Shown: positions 1 to 12,866 of the stretch, in pieces
How positions within the stretch are numbered: the first letter of the stretch is position 1
Layout of the letters: the number at the start of each line of letters is the position of its first letter
NCBI GenBank assembly: GCA_963931925.1
Contig: OZ007569.1
Coordinates: 50,092,101 to 50,156,100 of the forward strand
DNA: 64,000 nucleotides
Direction of reading: 5' to 3'
Source of the DNA: Onchidella celtica
Lineage: Eukaryota; Mollusca; Gastropoda; Systellommatophora; Onchidiidae
Notes under the pieces: generated by a model
Databases searched by the model: none
Told to the model about the DNA's origin: nothing
What the model saw: only the letters and a program-made list of their open reading frames with translations
Program-made: the position numbers and the translations under genes

Positions 1-199
1 ACTGTACTTCATGATTGTAATGGAAGGAGTTTTAGTTAGCGTCCTTGGTAACGACGACACGTCAGGCAAAATAAATTGGCGCAGGGGTCTTCCCCCCAAA
101 ACACTTTTTGTGACGTCGCTTTACGGTTTTGGCCGATCTCGTTATTGGTTAGTCTGTGATGCAGCCCGAGGCTCGGAATATGTAACTGGGGATTCCTTT

Positions 200-410
200 T
201 GTACTCATCTACAAAACTCTTTTCAGATTCATACAAAATAACTTTTGAGAATTTTACCAATGTGATAAAATCTATGCGGAAGTATTTAATTTCACCTTGA
301 AGTTTAGAAGCTCTGAATACCAAATATAAATAAAGTACCCAAATGGACCGCGAAATGTGCAAAGTGGCCATTATCGTGCCGACGCGTGGTAAAAACCCAA
401 ACTCAAACTA
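200..410 (+). mobile_element. LINE 3' end, copy 1 (5'-truncated non-LTR retrotransposon)
   Basis: This is the first of nine related + strand tails in the window. It starts in the 3' UTR of the element (ACAAAACTCTTTTCAGAT at about 210) and runs through the shared blocks AAGCTCTGAATACCAAA-like, GCAAAGTGGCCATTATCG and GTGCCGACGCG to a CCAAACTCAAACT tail. Other copies extend into a coding region, which identifies these as LINE 3' ends. No ORF remains here. Confidence 0.7.
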
Positions 411-1385
411 CTGAGGTAGCTTGTATCTCGGATGCCATGTTCCGCCGTTATTTTGGATAGCAAATAATTTTAAAATTGGAAGATGGGTGAGTGAAACCAA
501 CCTATTGTCCACATTGTTTCAAAATATCTTTCTCGCACTTAGGGGATGGGAGTGGGGAGGCTAAATAAATTATTTACAAAGCCATGGTCTTTTAGTGCAG
601 TCTTATTCACTACTAGAAGAGTAACTGTTCGATGAACAGGTTTATGTAGATTTTTTATTTTTGGGGGGTAAAAGTTAAGACGCCTGTGAACTAAGAAAGG
701 CATTAATGCTGCATACATAGCTTATAAGAGAGATGCAAACAACAAAGGACACCACCTCGGACCGAAAGGAATAAGAACAAAAGCCGAGATGCGTAGGGTC
801 ATCCTCAAAACTCAGCGATAGGACAGTACACAGTGTGCAGGGGTGCGCACCGAAAATTTTCAGGAAGTGATGATGTCATAAAAAGCTACAGCATGTCAAT
901 GAGCCTAGTGAAAATTGAGGAAACAATAAATTTCCAATAAAAAAAACTACATCGATTTGTTGAGACTTCTAATATTAAAAACTGTGCACTCTTACATCTT
1001 CTGATGTACCATATAAAATTTGAAGTCTGAGTGCTGAGTGGTTCAGAAGCCTTTTGCAACGAAAAATCTCAAGTCCACAAATATAAATAGTATAGATTAT
1101 CATTATGTAAGAAGTATCTGGTGCCGGGAGACATTGCAGTAAATCTGCAGCGTTACCACGATGCATCTTTTTAATTTATCGCAATAGACCCCTTGAGATT
1201 AAAACGAAACAAAAATATGTGGATTGCGATTTTTCTGACGTCAAGAGAAACAAACCAGTTAATATGAGTGTACAATAATTTTATTGGGTACACAGGTATA
1301 ATTTATGATCAGACCAGAGTACCTTTCTCTAATCTCTCTGTTGGCACTAATTACTGAAGTTTTGTTATCATGGTCCTTTCAAATA

Positions 1386-1690
1386 TCTATATATCTATAT
1401 CTAATAATAGCCCACTTCCGCCTACACATGACGTTATCACTTCCTGCGATGTGTTCACTAACAAACAAACTAACCCGTGCGCAAATCATTGCCATTCGAC
1501 GGGTGCTGACGGGATGCGCAGGATGTCAACGCGCACTGGGAGAGCAGTAAAACTTATCTAAAAACAAACAAACAAACAAAAATAAAATAACGCTAAAGGA
1601 ACAGGCAAAATGAAGCAGGTCCATAATAATCACCCAGAACTGAAACTAATAAATCGATTTATCCCGGGCAGGGCCGGGCAACTCAGCTAG
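1386..1690 (+). mobile_element. Non-autonomous Helitron-like element
   Basis: The 5' end is A^TC followed by TATATATCTATATC, a typical AT-rich Helitron start. The 3' end has a small hairpin (CCCGG at 1663-1667 pairing with CCGGG at 1674-1678), eight spacer bases, then CTAG at 1687-1690 followed by the host T. This matches the Helitron pattern of 5' TC, 3' hairpin plus CTRR, and insertion between A and T. There is no Rep/helicase coding capacity. The 3' decamer resembles that of the minus-strand element at 36350-36760. Confidence 0.5.
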
Positions 1691-4279
1691 TAAGGTAAAA
1701 TAACGAGGTAAATTAGCACAGAGCGATAACACCCCCCCCCCCCCTCTCCCTGGTACGTTTCACTGAACGAGGAATTTAAAGTGTTCGATTTGGGGCTTTT
1801 CTGCTGTGATGTGGTAGAGAATTGATATATGTTATAAATATTTTAGGATTTAGAGAAAATAAAGTAAAATACATGCTTACAAATAAATCATCAATGACTA
1901 GAAATTGAGGTTTAATGAAGGGCGACGTATAGATAAAATCTTCAAAATAGCTTTTTCCTTTAAATATAGAGATAAAGCTCACTAAAATATCTTAAGTCGA
2001 AAGCTAAACAAAGACTGTTTTTTTTTATTATTGATTTTAAGGCATATTAACCTGTTTCTGCTAGTGAACATTAAATTTTGCTTCGACTGTTTTTGGTTGT
2101 TATTTTGTCTTGTTGTTGTTGTTGTTGTTGTTTTCAAAGTATATGTTTATGTTTCATAAGTCTGAAATATTCTTTACAAGAAAAGCTTATTAACGGAAGT
2201 AAAAGATTTGGTTAACTAGTTTGATAGATAATCCGACATGCTTAAAATCTACTAACTGCTAAACAGTTTGGTTTATATAAAATTGCCAGTTACCATGAAT
2301 AGTTTTCAGTAATCAAAAGATTACTCCAACGCATTAACATGGGAGCACCTGAAGAAATAAAAGAGACGCATCTCCAGCAAAGAGGAAAGTAGTCGCAAGA
2401 TTCTGACACTTTCCAGAAAACCAGCGCTGTAATCCATGTTTAATAGGCCACGAGAAACAGAATGTTATTTTGCTTCGGTGTGTATTTTGTATGTTGCAGT
2501 TGTCTGTCGTATCTGTGAGACTGGGGATAGAATAGGTGTGAATACAGCTGGAGCAAAGGTATTTTACACCTGGGCTGTTGTTACTAAGTCTTATACGTAC
2601 GCACTCCAACCGTTTTGCTCTAGGGGCGCGTCCGTATACGTTTCTATCCCTAACCTTGTACTTATCCTCAACTGTAAATATTACCGAATCCCTAACCCCT
2701 GCCCCCTACCCTTTCAACAAACAAACAAACAATAAAAAAAAAAAGGAAATCTGAAAGTATAGTTAATTAAGGCTGTTGTTAGATGTATTTCGTGAGGAGT
2801 TCTCTAGTCTGGAGTCACAAAAGACTTCAAGATACGTACCCACAGCGAAAAAAAAATAAAAAAAATTGGGGGACATACGCATTTATAATGTATGATAACA
2901 TTTTTACATCCTATCCTGCGTGTGCATTTTATTTTGTGTATGTCTACAGAGTTTCCTTGACTGTCTGGCGGTTTCTGGAGTCACTGTCATTGCCAAACCA
3001 TCTTTATCACAGAGCAAAGTTCGTCCTTTAGCAACAGTTGCGACAAAATTCTTTTCGGAATGGGTATTGTTATCATTATTATTATTATTTTTTACCATTC
3101 TCATTACTCTCAACTGTTTTTCTAAACATCTCTGTCGCACAATGCGACTGAATCTATTTTGAATATGCTCTGGAATATTATAGTGCACATTTTGTAAAAT
3201 TATTTAATAAATGTTTTTAGATGATTTCAGACAGTCAATCTGAGGTTTTCATTTCAGGGGGTTTTACTGGAATACCGTACTACATTCTTACCAATAGGCC
3301 TACATAATTGAAGGAATAAAAGTGATCTGTTCCGGGACGGGGGGGGGGGGGGGGAGCTTTGACCATTTGACAAGTCTTGAGCTGAGAAAACAGCTGAAAT
3401 CAAACCTTCCAGCAAAGCTGAACAGTAACAGTTTTGTTTCTTCTTGGATACGGTATTTCATTTATACAAAATCAATAAATAAACTGCTAATTTTACATTA
3501 GGTCTGATATTGTGACTACCCCAAAAACTTCTGCACGCAAATTCAACTTCTTCCTCTCGCACATTGTTTTGTCTCGGACAATCTCTTTGTATTTCAGGGG
3601 ACAATCTATGGCAACCAGAAAAAAAACAAATAATTATCTGTTGTGCTGTTGCATTTACCATGTCTGTATCAAATTTTATACTTGCAATTATCTGGAAGTG
3701 AATACTAATGAAATAACAACATGCCAAAATAATTCTGGCAAAAACTTGATCCTTGCGCAAATGTAATTACTAAGAGCTAAAATCTGTCGCAATCGCCGAA
3801 TATATCAGGATCCCATTTAGATCTGTACCGAGTTCAATTACTGAAACTTGCCTTTGCGTGGACTTGACAATTGTAAATGATACATTTATGTGCAGTAGAC
3901 GAAGGCTTCAGATACTAGATGTCACGAATATAACTGAGTCTTTTAATTTCAGTATGGCCCCTTTAATAATAGATCATATTATTTCCATACAACTCTCTCC
4001 GCGATGTGAACATCTTAATCATCACCACCAACCTCTACAATTATGACCACTAGGACCACGGCAACCGGCCAGAGAAAACTGTGCTATTCACAACTCGGGA
4101 AAAGAGCAGAGACCAGCAATTACTATCAAGTCGATAACGGGTAACTGCCAGAGAGAAATCATTTCAAGAAGCAGAAATCTCCACTGCCTTTTGAATGCAT
4201 GTTCTAAGCTTTATTCTTTCGTGCCATTTCTCCTCTCGTGTCTTCGCTAACTACAAGTGGCAGGTAATTTTTGTTTTTG

Positions 4280-4580
4280 TCCTCCCAAAAGCGGAATCGC
4301 GGAGGCGTTGTGAACAAATTTGCCGGATTATCTGATCACGTCTTTATTACCGCTGTCAGCAAGCCGTTGTTTCGCCTCCCGTTAGCTTCCGCAAAACAAT
4401 GGCTCCTCCTTCCAGGATGTCCCACAATGCCCTGCTTCATTGCTCGCGTGACAGGCTGAACGTGGGGTCTGTCAAATCAACGGCGCGGCGGCCTCAAGCA
4501 TCCAAAGCGCCCGCCTACTGAGAGGGCGGTCAACCCCAGACTCACGCTCGGCCCAATCATGGCCGAGTGTCGGTTTCTAA
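4280..4580 (+). promoter_or_regulatory. Candidate CpG-rich promoter-proximal region of Six4/5
   Basis: CpG density is clearly higher here than in the surrounding AT-rich DNA, especially about 4440-4570 (GGCGCGGCGG, GCGCCCGCC, GAGGGCGGTC). A CCAAT motif lies at about 4552. It sits 0.8-1.1 kb upstream of the Six4/5 ATG in the same orientation. No TATA box or start site can be fixed from sequence, so the role is inferred from composition and position only. Confidence 0.35.
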
Positions 4581-5393
4581 GGCTGATGACTCCTAGTAAT
4601 ATCTCCCAACAACAAAAGTCAACGCCAGCATGGTACCATCCTCCCAGCCCCCCTTCCCTTTTATCACCTCATGCAGGTGATGCCAGCACTTGTCGTTTCA
4701 ACCCTGGGGGTAGGGGTGGGGAGAGAAGCCACGGCTTGCGGACTCTCCTATTATTTAAGACTCGTCTTTTATTCCACTCCGTGTTGAAATTCAGTGAGGT
4801 CGAAAAAGAGTAGAGTGTATCGTATTCTGGCCGTGCTCTCTGAGCCGTCTGTGTAAATAATATCGTATGACGGTCTGTGAAACTTTAGTAATGTGCCGAC
4901 TTGATGCCTCGAATCACGAGTCAAGCTGTTGACAGCTGGTATGGGGAATGCACAAAATGATGCAGTGTAAGCAGCTCACTGTATCACCAATTTGACACAG
5001 TCTTGTAATCTCTTTGAAGACATCTCAAGGAGGAGCATTTCAAGTATCTTCGCAATCCAGTTAAGTGTTAGTTGTAGATTTATATGGTTTAATTCGTTTT
5101 GCGGTCTCGGATGATATCTGTCTCGGCGTTACCTATGTGTAGACAGTGGCTCTACATTGCATAAACATTCCTTAGGACGCTGTATGCAAAATTGTTTTAT
5201 TATGAATACTAATTAACATAAAAGTTGAAAAGTGCAGTATTAAAAATTATATGTGACATCATGAATCTTCACACCTGAAAGTTGCTGTGAAAAGTTGTGT
5301 AATTTCTGTTACTTACTGAAAAAAAGGGGAATCAAACTGTGTGAGACGTGAATACGCTGACTGACAAGATCGTTGTCCAACACTGAGCTGAAC
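4581..5393 (+). other. Probable 5' leader / promoter-downstream region of Six4/5
   Basis: Non-coding stretch between the CpG-rich block and the Six4/5 start codon. A TGA at 5358-5360 is in frame with the coding sequence, so translation cannot begin further upstream in the same exon. Transcription start and any 5' UTR intron are not visible. A short open frame from the ATG at 4559 could act as an upstream ORF if transcription starts before it. Confidence 0.4.
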
Positions 5394-6292
5394 ATGGACA
5401 CAAGTCCGGGCAGCATGATGGACAGTGTCGGACTTCGGCCAAGCCCAACTTGTATCCCTGGCAGAGACTCCACTTCCCTACTGGGTCATGACAGGTCAGG
5501 GAGCGGTTCTAACTTGACATTGTTGGCCTCCATCGGTCCTACCGGCACCGGCAACACTGTCGCCAACACTAACACCAGCGGTACCGTCAACAACAACAAC
5601 AGAAATTCGGAGTCGCTCAGAAATATCAACGATAATCAAACTAACAACAACAATAAAAGCAACAATAATAACAATATCAACTCCCCAGATTCCAAACCTT
5701 CATCGCCTCTGGCAGGAGGGACAGATTTACTTTCAGGCAAGAACTTGACTTTCTCTCCGGAGCAAGTGGCCTGCGTTTGCGAGGCTCTTCAGCAGAAAAA
5801 TGATATAGACAGACTGGCAAGGTTTCTTTGGTCACTGCCACCCAGCGAACTTCTGAGGGGTAGTGAAGCTGTGCTAAAAGCTAGGGCTACCGTAGCTTTC
5901 CACAGGGGAAGTTATAGAGAACTCTACGCCATTCTGGAAAGCCATACCTTCGACTCATCCAATCACGCATTTCTCCAACAACTCTGGTACAAAGCTCATT
6001 ACATGGAAGCTCAGAAAATCAGAGGCCGCCCTCTGGGAGCTGTGGATAAGTACAGACTTCGTAGGAAATATCCACTACCCAAGACCATCTGGGATGGAGA
6101 AGAGACTATTTATTGTTTCAAAGAGAAGTCAAGACAGGCCCTGAAGGATTGTTACAAACAGAACAGATACCCAACGCCGGATGAAAAGCGGAATCTAGCC
6201 AAGAAAACTGGGCTGACCCTGACACAAGTTAGCAACTGGTTCAAGAACAGGCGACAGAGGGATCGGACGCCTCATACAGTTCCACACATGCA
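5394..6292 (+). CDS. Six4/5-class homeobox transcription factor, coding exon 1
   Basis: Encodes residues 1-299 plus two bases of codon 300. Residues 1-118 are low-complexity, rich in Ser/Thr/Gly and with several Asn runs. The SIX domain spans about 119-234 ([15 protein letters not shown] through IWD), the part that in this family binds Eya cofactors. The homeodomain is about 235-294: it has Lys50 and Asn51 in the recognition helix ([10 protein letters not shown]) and lacks Arg5, as SIX proteins do. [11 protein letters not shown] and [10 protein letters not shown] fit Six4/5 rather than Six1/2 (ANPYPSP-like) or Six3/6. The ATG has a strong context (AACATGG) and an in-frame stop lies 34 bases upstream. 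The exon ends at CA|GTAAGT, leaving a phase-2 junction just after the homeodomain. Six4/5 proteins are nuclear DNA-binding regulators of mesoderm, muscle and sensory development; this role is known of the family, not seen here. Confidence 0.95.
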
Positions 6293-6293
6293 G

Positions 6294-9200
6294 TAAGTAA
6301 TACACGCATTTGATAATTCTACATGTGTACATCACTTGCTTCTCAAGCCGAGCCGAGGATCTTGCTGTAAAACTCCTGCTGCTTTTATTATAATCTCCTG
6401 CAAATATTTTCAGTCCAGGATTTCTAAAACGATTACATGTATTTTTGTCCCCACGAAACGCTCCGGTTGAAACCTATTGACAAATAAGCGGCCGCAGCCT
6501 GAATTCTTAGAAGGATTCAGCCTTGAGTTTGGAGAGTGCAATGAAAGAAAGTGGGATTGCAGTGTTGGTGAAACATGTAATTACTTTAGCTATTTGTCAC
6601 TTTCCACAAGTCTTAGTGTGCTCTCCAGGATAAAAGCAGTAGTAGCATGTATTGGAAATTTATAAATATAACATAACATTCCGAGAGCCACTCCCATGTT
6701 TTAACATAAATATTAATATATTTCCAGGAAATTTGTTTGAGGAAACAATCACCAATAGCCAGAAAAATGGTATTTTCGTTTAAGGATAAGGGAAGTAAAA
6801 GGATTGATAAGAGCAACAGAATTATCCTTTGTGAAGAAGAATGTAACCTGGAATTATAACAGCAAAAAAAAAAAAAAAAAGAAGAAAGAAAGACCTGTTT
6901 TGAACATAACAGAATAAGGAGTCTTATCAAAGAATTTTAATGGAGACTAGCTTTTTTTTTTTTTCAAGAATGTCCAAAAAGGAATTATCACAGCAAACAT
7001 ATACTGATAATTTACAAATATGAGGTTACTAAATTTTTTTTTTTTTTAATGCAGCTTTTACTTATTGAATCGAACTTAAATGATAGAATGATAATGGAAG
7101 GTTCATTATGAATCAAACACCACGTCTCGGGTTCGCTGTCAGTTGATTTGTTCAGCAGTAAACTGTTACACGAAAGGATAAGTGAATTAATCATAATGTC
7201 TTTCTTTGACATTAACAAACAAACGAATTAAAACACCAGCATAATAGTAGTTTATTGACTGGCTTGCTGGTACGACAGAAATAATACTTCTTTCATTTGG
7301 CCTTTTTTTCTGTTTTCTTGACAGATTTTTGTCCAAGTTCTTCAGACCATAATGTGTCTATGATTGTTAAAATTTATTTATGTAAATAATTTATTCTAGA
7401 AATATTTATGGAATTACATAACCTTAACTTCATTTGACGAAATGGCCAAAAAGTAAACAAATCAAAACAATAACAGTAATAATAATAATAATTATTATTT
7501 TTATTATAACAATATTACCAGCAATAATAAAAATAAAAATAAAAAGCACAAAAACTATATACAAAAAAAAACAACAACAACACAAAAACAACATACAAAC
7601 ACACATATACATAAACAAGCTGGATGGGCCAAAAGCAAGGCCAAAAGAGCTGTGTTCATTCTCTCCTCAATATGAAACAAGAACTGATGGTGATAAATGT
7701 TACAAATAATAAATATCTGATGGTTGTCCCCAACGCGCTGTATTACGTGAGCCGTTTAGTATCATAGGCTTGCATGGCAAACGATCATGTTACTTTAAAA
7801 AAAATAATAAAATCTGTTAAGACGCATAATCTGAGAGCAATTTAATTATGATAATTAACTACTCTTTACAGTATGTTTTTGCGATATTCTAAGAGAGAAG
7901 AATAAGTGAATGGTTAAAAATGAAAGGGATTAAATAAATGTCTGCAGTTTCATGACAGAATTTGTTACCAAACTGCGATTAAGAAACAAAGATATATGCT
8001 ATAATGTCAGATAACTTTTAACGCACTGCCGTTTTACCAACATTTTGCTTAGCCGAGAAGGCTTAATCTGGTAAGGGAGTATTTCCTTGGCTTTAGTGAG
8101 ATGCATAATCTGGGAACACCTGCGTGTTTTGTGGGGGGAGTCTTAAAAAAATTAATGTATAATTAGTTTGCAGATGCATCTATAACAGCGACAAAATATT
8201 GAAACAATATCTTGGATAAGGTGTAAGCAAGGATGTTGTATTCAACCTGAGGGTAAATAATACTGAGAAATGTTAATATTAGATCTAATCACAGTACTGA
8301 TGATGATAACAATAACTGAGTTTCTGTGCATTCTTGCATTTTGTTATTATTTCAGATTTACTCACCGTTTATTAAGACAATCGTTCTATAAATTCTAGAT
8401 AATAATGTGAATAGGGTCCCATTTTAAATTCAATAAAACTGACTTGCGCGATATTATTTATAAACATTACAAAATTGATGCCAATGACCTTGCCACAAAT
8501 ACATGGGAAAGTACAATTCTCCGTGGAAAAAAATGCACTTATTGGGTCAAAATGCCCGAGTTACCTCTGACTTTGCCCAAAAGACATTTTATTGAGAAAA
8601 GGTAACATTCTGACATATTGATGTGCGAGCATCTTTTTATATTTGATATTGTCAATGGATTTTGCATCGTTGAGAGAATGATATGCTGGCAGTAAAAATA
8701 CAGCGCGAAGTTTTGATTTGCTTTATCACTTATGGCTATTAGCATACCTTAAAATTTGCTAAAATGAACCCCCTTTTCATGAGTATGTTCCCCAACCAAT
8801 TCCTAGTTTCCTTGATCTGTTCCTTTTAGTAATGGTATATTTTTTATTTTTTTGTCTTATGTCATCGAAAATGAAATTGTAATATTTATTTGATATGTCC
8901 TTTTTTTTTTTTTATGTCAGGCTAATTAATCAGACTAAACAACCGGACAGGTTGTTTAGCCGTGTCCAGTAATCTCACAAGGGGAAAATGCATTTTTTGT
9001 TCATTCTTTGCTGTCATTGACATCTTGTCATCACAGAGAGCAAGTTGGTTTATGCTAACTTTTTTCATGGACACCTTATGTAGAATATCATATAAGGTAT
9101 CGTAATTTTGAATAGACCATACCTGTTTTGACACGTTTGTCTTTCTAGGGAAAAAAGAAGACAATTCCAAATACATAAATAATGCACACCTAATACCCTT

Positions 9201-12200
9201 TAAAGTGATACACACACAGATCTTTTAATCAGTGCGTGCACTAACTTTATCTATCTATCATATTTCCAAGATACATATTTATGAAAACAACCCCTATGGT
9301 GCCAACTGATTCTTCGAATTTTAGTTGCATGGATATAGGCCTACTGCTTCATTGTGGCTGTCCTCTACGCCATATCACCCGCCTCTTCCTTCTTCCTACG
9401 CTGCATTTCGTCCCCTCAGAATGACACGGTTCTATCTCCACTTTTTGGCTGAACTGAGTTGCACACTACACACTACTTCTAAGGGCCTTCTCCATTATGT
9501 GTATCAAACAGATTCGGCTTGTAATTTGCAAGTTTTACTAAAAAGAAAAAAAAAATGCTTTGCTCTAAAAGCTATGATCACATGAAACATCAATCCGCCA
9601 TTTCTCAAAAGTTGACGGGAAGGAATTAAAACATTGTCTTTCTAAGGGGACGATTTCTTATCCTGGATATCTGGACCATTTGGCTTACAGCAAGGACGTG
9701 AATTTTCTTTCTTTCTTTCTTTTTATTTTTTAATGAAGAGGACGTGCCGCAGTAGAACATGACTTCCACAGACAACTCTGTCCCGAGTTCGGAGATACAC
9801 TAAATACCTTTGGAGACAAGAGCTCTGTCACGCGTGGCAGAAAATTGAAGGGTACCTCTTCCAATATCAGAGGAATAATTTAAGCCAAAATGACGAGGGT
9901 ACCAATAATGTTGAGCACCGCCCGTCATAACATGTCTTGCACCCCGAGCACCTGAAAATTATTTAATAGCAGGCAAGAAACATAATTAAACTGCAGCTTT
10001 TCATTCAAGCCGTAATCCAAAGAAAACCGCTAGGGCCTGCCTATGGGGCTGGTGCTATCCCATTCTACGCAACACGCTAGGTGTGCTTGGTGAAGTTTTG
10101 GCGGATCATTAACACTGAAGAGCACGCATGCGCGCTATTTAATGAATGTCTCCACTTAAATGCTGATGATATTACAATGACTCGCACTTCATGAGTCTTA
10201 AGTCGATTTTATATGACTGCATCAGTTCTGGAGCGATTAAATTCTAAATTACTTTGTCGGTTTGGGGGGGGGGGGGGGGTGTCTAATGCAGAACGCTCTT
10301 CGTGCAGTTCACAGCAGCAGCAATAAACTAAGGAATTCTTTTCAGCGCGCAAGCTGAAAGCATATTATGCAAGAAAATTAATTTAATGCCGTGTCAATCA
10401 TGAAACAGGATGAGGGAATTTATTTCTCAGCACAACAATACGGCCTCCCAGATTTCTCTCTCGCTATTTTGTTAGTTAAGTCACCATTTGCCAGCTAAGT
10501 TTAATTGCTTTTACCTTTGAAGATTAATCTTGTTATTGAGTTTATAAAGCGGGATAAAAAGAACTTAAGGTACATTGATGATACATTAGTTTACTTTTAC
10601 AGAGCATCACATTGTTCAATAAATAGAAGACGAGTTACACAAAAACGACTTTCTGCGCAAAAAGAATCCAGCTGCGAGACATTTCTAGCAAATTTTAATG
10701 GTCTTCTTATTGGAGGCTCTGCAATGGAGATTGTATTTAACCATTATACTCAAGCACCCAGTCCTCTTTTTTCTATAATCGAAAATGTCGACTTTTTTTC
10801 GATGGTTGTTTCATTCAAAGCGAACATTGCCACACGCAACTTTTTGTGCGTTGAGAATTGCATTACAATTCATTTTTATCTCATTATCAAGGAAGCCCAA
10901 CAAGTTTCAGTCACTCTGGAAAGACAAGGAAATACTTTAACTTCGATGAATCAGAGCAATACTTTGAGTATCATATTCTCATTTCTTTGCTTGAAACCTT
11001 TGTGACATAATTTGATAATCTTTAATACACGCCCTCTTTTGTTCCAATGCAGCTGCCACACAAAAGGTTGGCAGGCATTACATCAATCTTTCATGTAAGG
11101 AACAACAATTATAATTATTTAACATGGTTGACAGTCTGTTATATTAACCGTACATTTAATCATTCCAGATTTTAATTGTTCACTTAATCATCGCAGTCTT
11201 TGAAAGCAACAAGTGTTAAAACGTGACCGCCTAAATATCTTTGCAGTAGCAAAACCTCCGATACTGTCAGTCTTTACCACAAGGCAGTTAGTGAACTGAA
11301 TGCCAGCCAACAGATTTAATTTTGTAAACCGGGGAGCATGTCAAGTGATTGAACATCAAATCTTTCTACTTGCGGTTTTCATTCGTAGGCCTATTTTTCT
11401 TTGCCCATTTTGAAAAAGAAGCTAAAATCTTCATGTCTGTATTTCAGAGTCAGAATCTTTGACATGCCTAAGACCAATAATCGGCTTATACTTACTTGCA
11501 TTATATAGGGAGATCGTGAAAAGTGACTTTGCAACTCAAACCCATATTAACATGAATGTCCATTTAAAACATGGAAAAACAGTACAAAAGTTTGCTCATG
11601 TCCCAATACTGACCTCCGATCACCTACTCTGCCTTAATTGGAAGAAATGCAGAAATTTCAAATTTGATAAATGTTTTGACGTTAAAATTGCTGGGACTAT
11701 AATAACTTGCGCCTTACTTCGGAAATCAGGGATGTACATTCATGTAGCGGATAAAAGACTTCGCTGTCCTGATGCCAGTAGATTTAAACATTTTGCAGAA
11801 CTGATACCTTATTGAAAATTCACCTGCATAGATTTTTCGAGAAAGCTGGGTGTATCTACAGCGGTTTTAACCAGGTTTCAAGTATTATAAACTCCATTCA
11901 AGAGAGTAAAAAGCTGCAAGGAACCGTTTCAGAACAAGTTCGACATGTGGAGCTTGCTCGACTTTTTGTATAGAAACCTTTAAAATGCAGCATGGCAAGA
12001 ATGAATATGCTGTTGGAAATAAATGAAGTGTAAAGACATGCTCTCTGATTTTCAGCCTCTTCAATACAGGGGATAAAGGGCTACATTAAGGCATGTGGGG
12101 GGCCATTCAGATTAATGATGAAATACGTGAGTCATGCCACAGTATTAATTTGACCGTCCTGCTTTGATTCCTGAACATAATTATTCGATTATGCTCCGAT

Positions 12201-12810
12201 CTTGCGAAGTATGGTCGCAGTTTCTCAGAGGTGCCGCAACACACCTCAGTATTTATAATCTTTTGTTCCATTTGTCCCAGGTGGACAAAAAAGGCGTATT
12301 TCAACTAGGACATTGCCATTTCCTCTCTGTCTGGTTTGCTTCAGTGAAACTGAATGATATGACCATCTCTCATAAATTGGCACTTGCGTTTTTTGTTTGT
12401 ATTGACTGCAATCACTCGGTTCATGGGTACATTTTTTCTGGGAGTGCTAATACTAAGCGCCATTATAAGAGTACAAGAAATTGCAATTCTTTGAACCATT
12501 CAGTATCTGTCAGTTTCATATGCATAATTTTATCTTTACGTGTATGCTAATGTTACATTGCTGCAGGACCGTGCTACGTTAAAGGTACATAATTAACCCC
12601 AACAGATTCTAACTGAAAAAAAAAGTCAGTGAATTCCATAAGAACGTTCGTCCCTAGTCCGTCCAAAACGGAACACTCTTAGTTTCACAAAGATGAGCTC
12701 GGCTATGACCTGCTTCTTGTCCTGAAGGGGTGGTTGGTTTGCTTTTTGTAGGGTCTCCTTCTGCCTTATCGTTGTGCTGTATTCTAATGTCTTGCCTCTT
12801 CCGAGCACAA
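6294..12810. other. Intron segment with no recognised gene or mobile element
   Basis: AT-rich non-coding DNA. Visible items are A/T homopolymers, an ATT-rich stretch near 7470-7570, a perfect hairpin at 8935-8959, a 16-base G run at 10264-10279 and two TAGGCCTA octamers (9336, 11386). The longest open frame (10505-11005) starts at TTG and shows no domain. Confidence 0.5.
8935..8959. repeat. Perfect 10-bp inverted repeat (hairpin)
   Basis: CTAAACAACC (8935-8944), a five-base loop GGACA, and GGTTGTTTAG (8950-8959) form a perfect stem. It is not followed by a T run and lies in an intron. Function unknown. Confidence 0.7.
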
Positions 12811-12866
12811 TATTGACCCTTATCGTACCGACGCGCATTCTACAGACTCAAACCCAAAACTCAAAT
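12811..12866 (+). mobile_element. LINE 3' end, copy 2 (short fragment)
   Basis: Only the last 50-odd bases of the family are recognisable: TTATCGTACCGACGCG followed by a CAAACCCAAAACTCAAA tail. Orientation is + like the other copies. It may be a severe 5' truncation or an eroded copy. Confidence 0.45.

Larger units (their letters stand above)
1..4279. other. Upstream non-coding region
   Basis: AT-rich DNA without any ORF that looks like a gene. It holds a LINE 3' tail (about 200-410), a Helitron-like element (1386-1690), a short GTT microsatellite near 2110-2131, a 13-base C run at 1732-1744 and a 16-base G run at 3339-3354. The open frames here are under 112 codons, mostly lack a good start and show no domain. 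I see nothing else that can be named. Confidence 0.6.

Noticed and set aside
4559..4813. 84-codon frame upstream of Six4/5 starting at a good ATG
   Set aside because: No domain and low-complexity Pro/Ser content; at most an upstream ORF if transcription starts earlier.
5373..5393. TTG at 5373 as the start of Six4/5
   Set aside because: Not an ATG. The ATG at 5394 has a strong context and only 12 codons separate it from an upstream in-frame stop.
10505..11005. 166-codon open frame
   Set aside because: Starts at TTG, AT-rich, no domain, signal or motif recognised; within chance for an AT-rich intron of this size.
11459..11815. 118-codon open frame
   Set aside because: No recognisable domain, flanked by non-coding DNA and without splice or promoter evidence.
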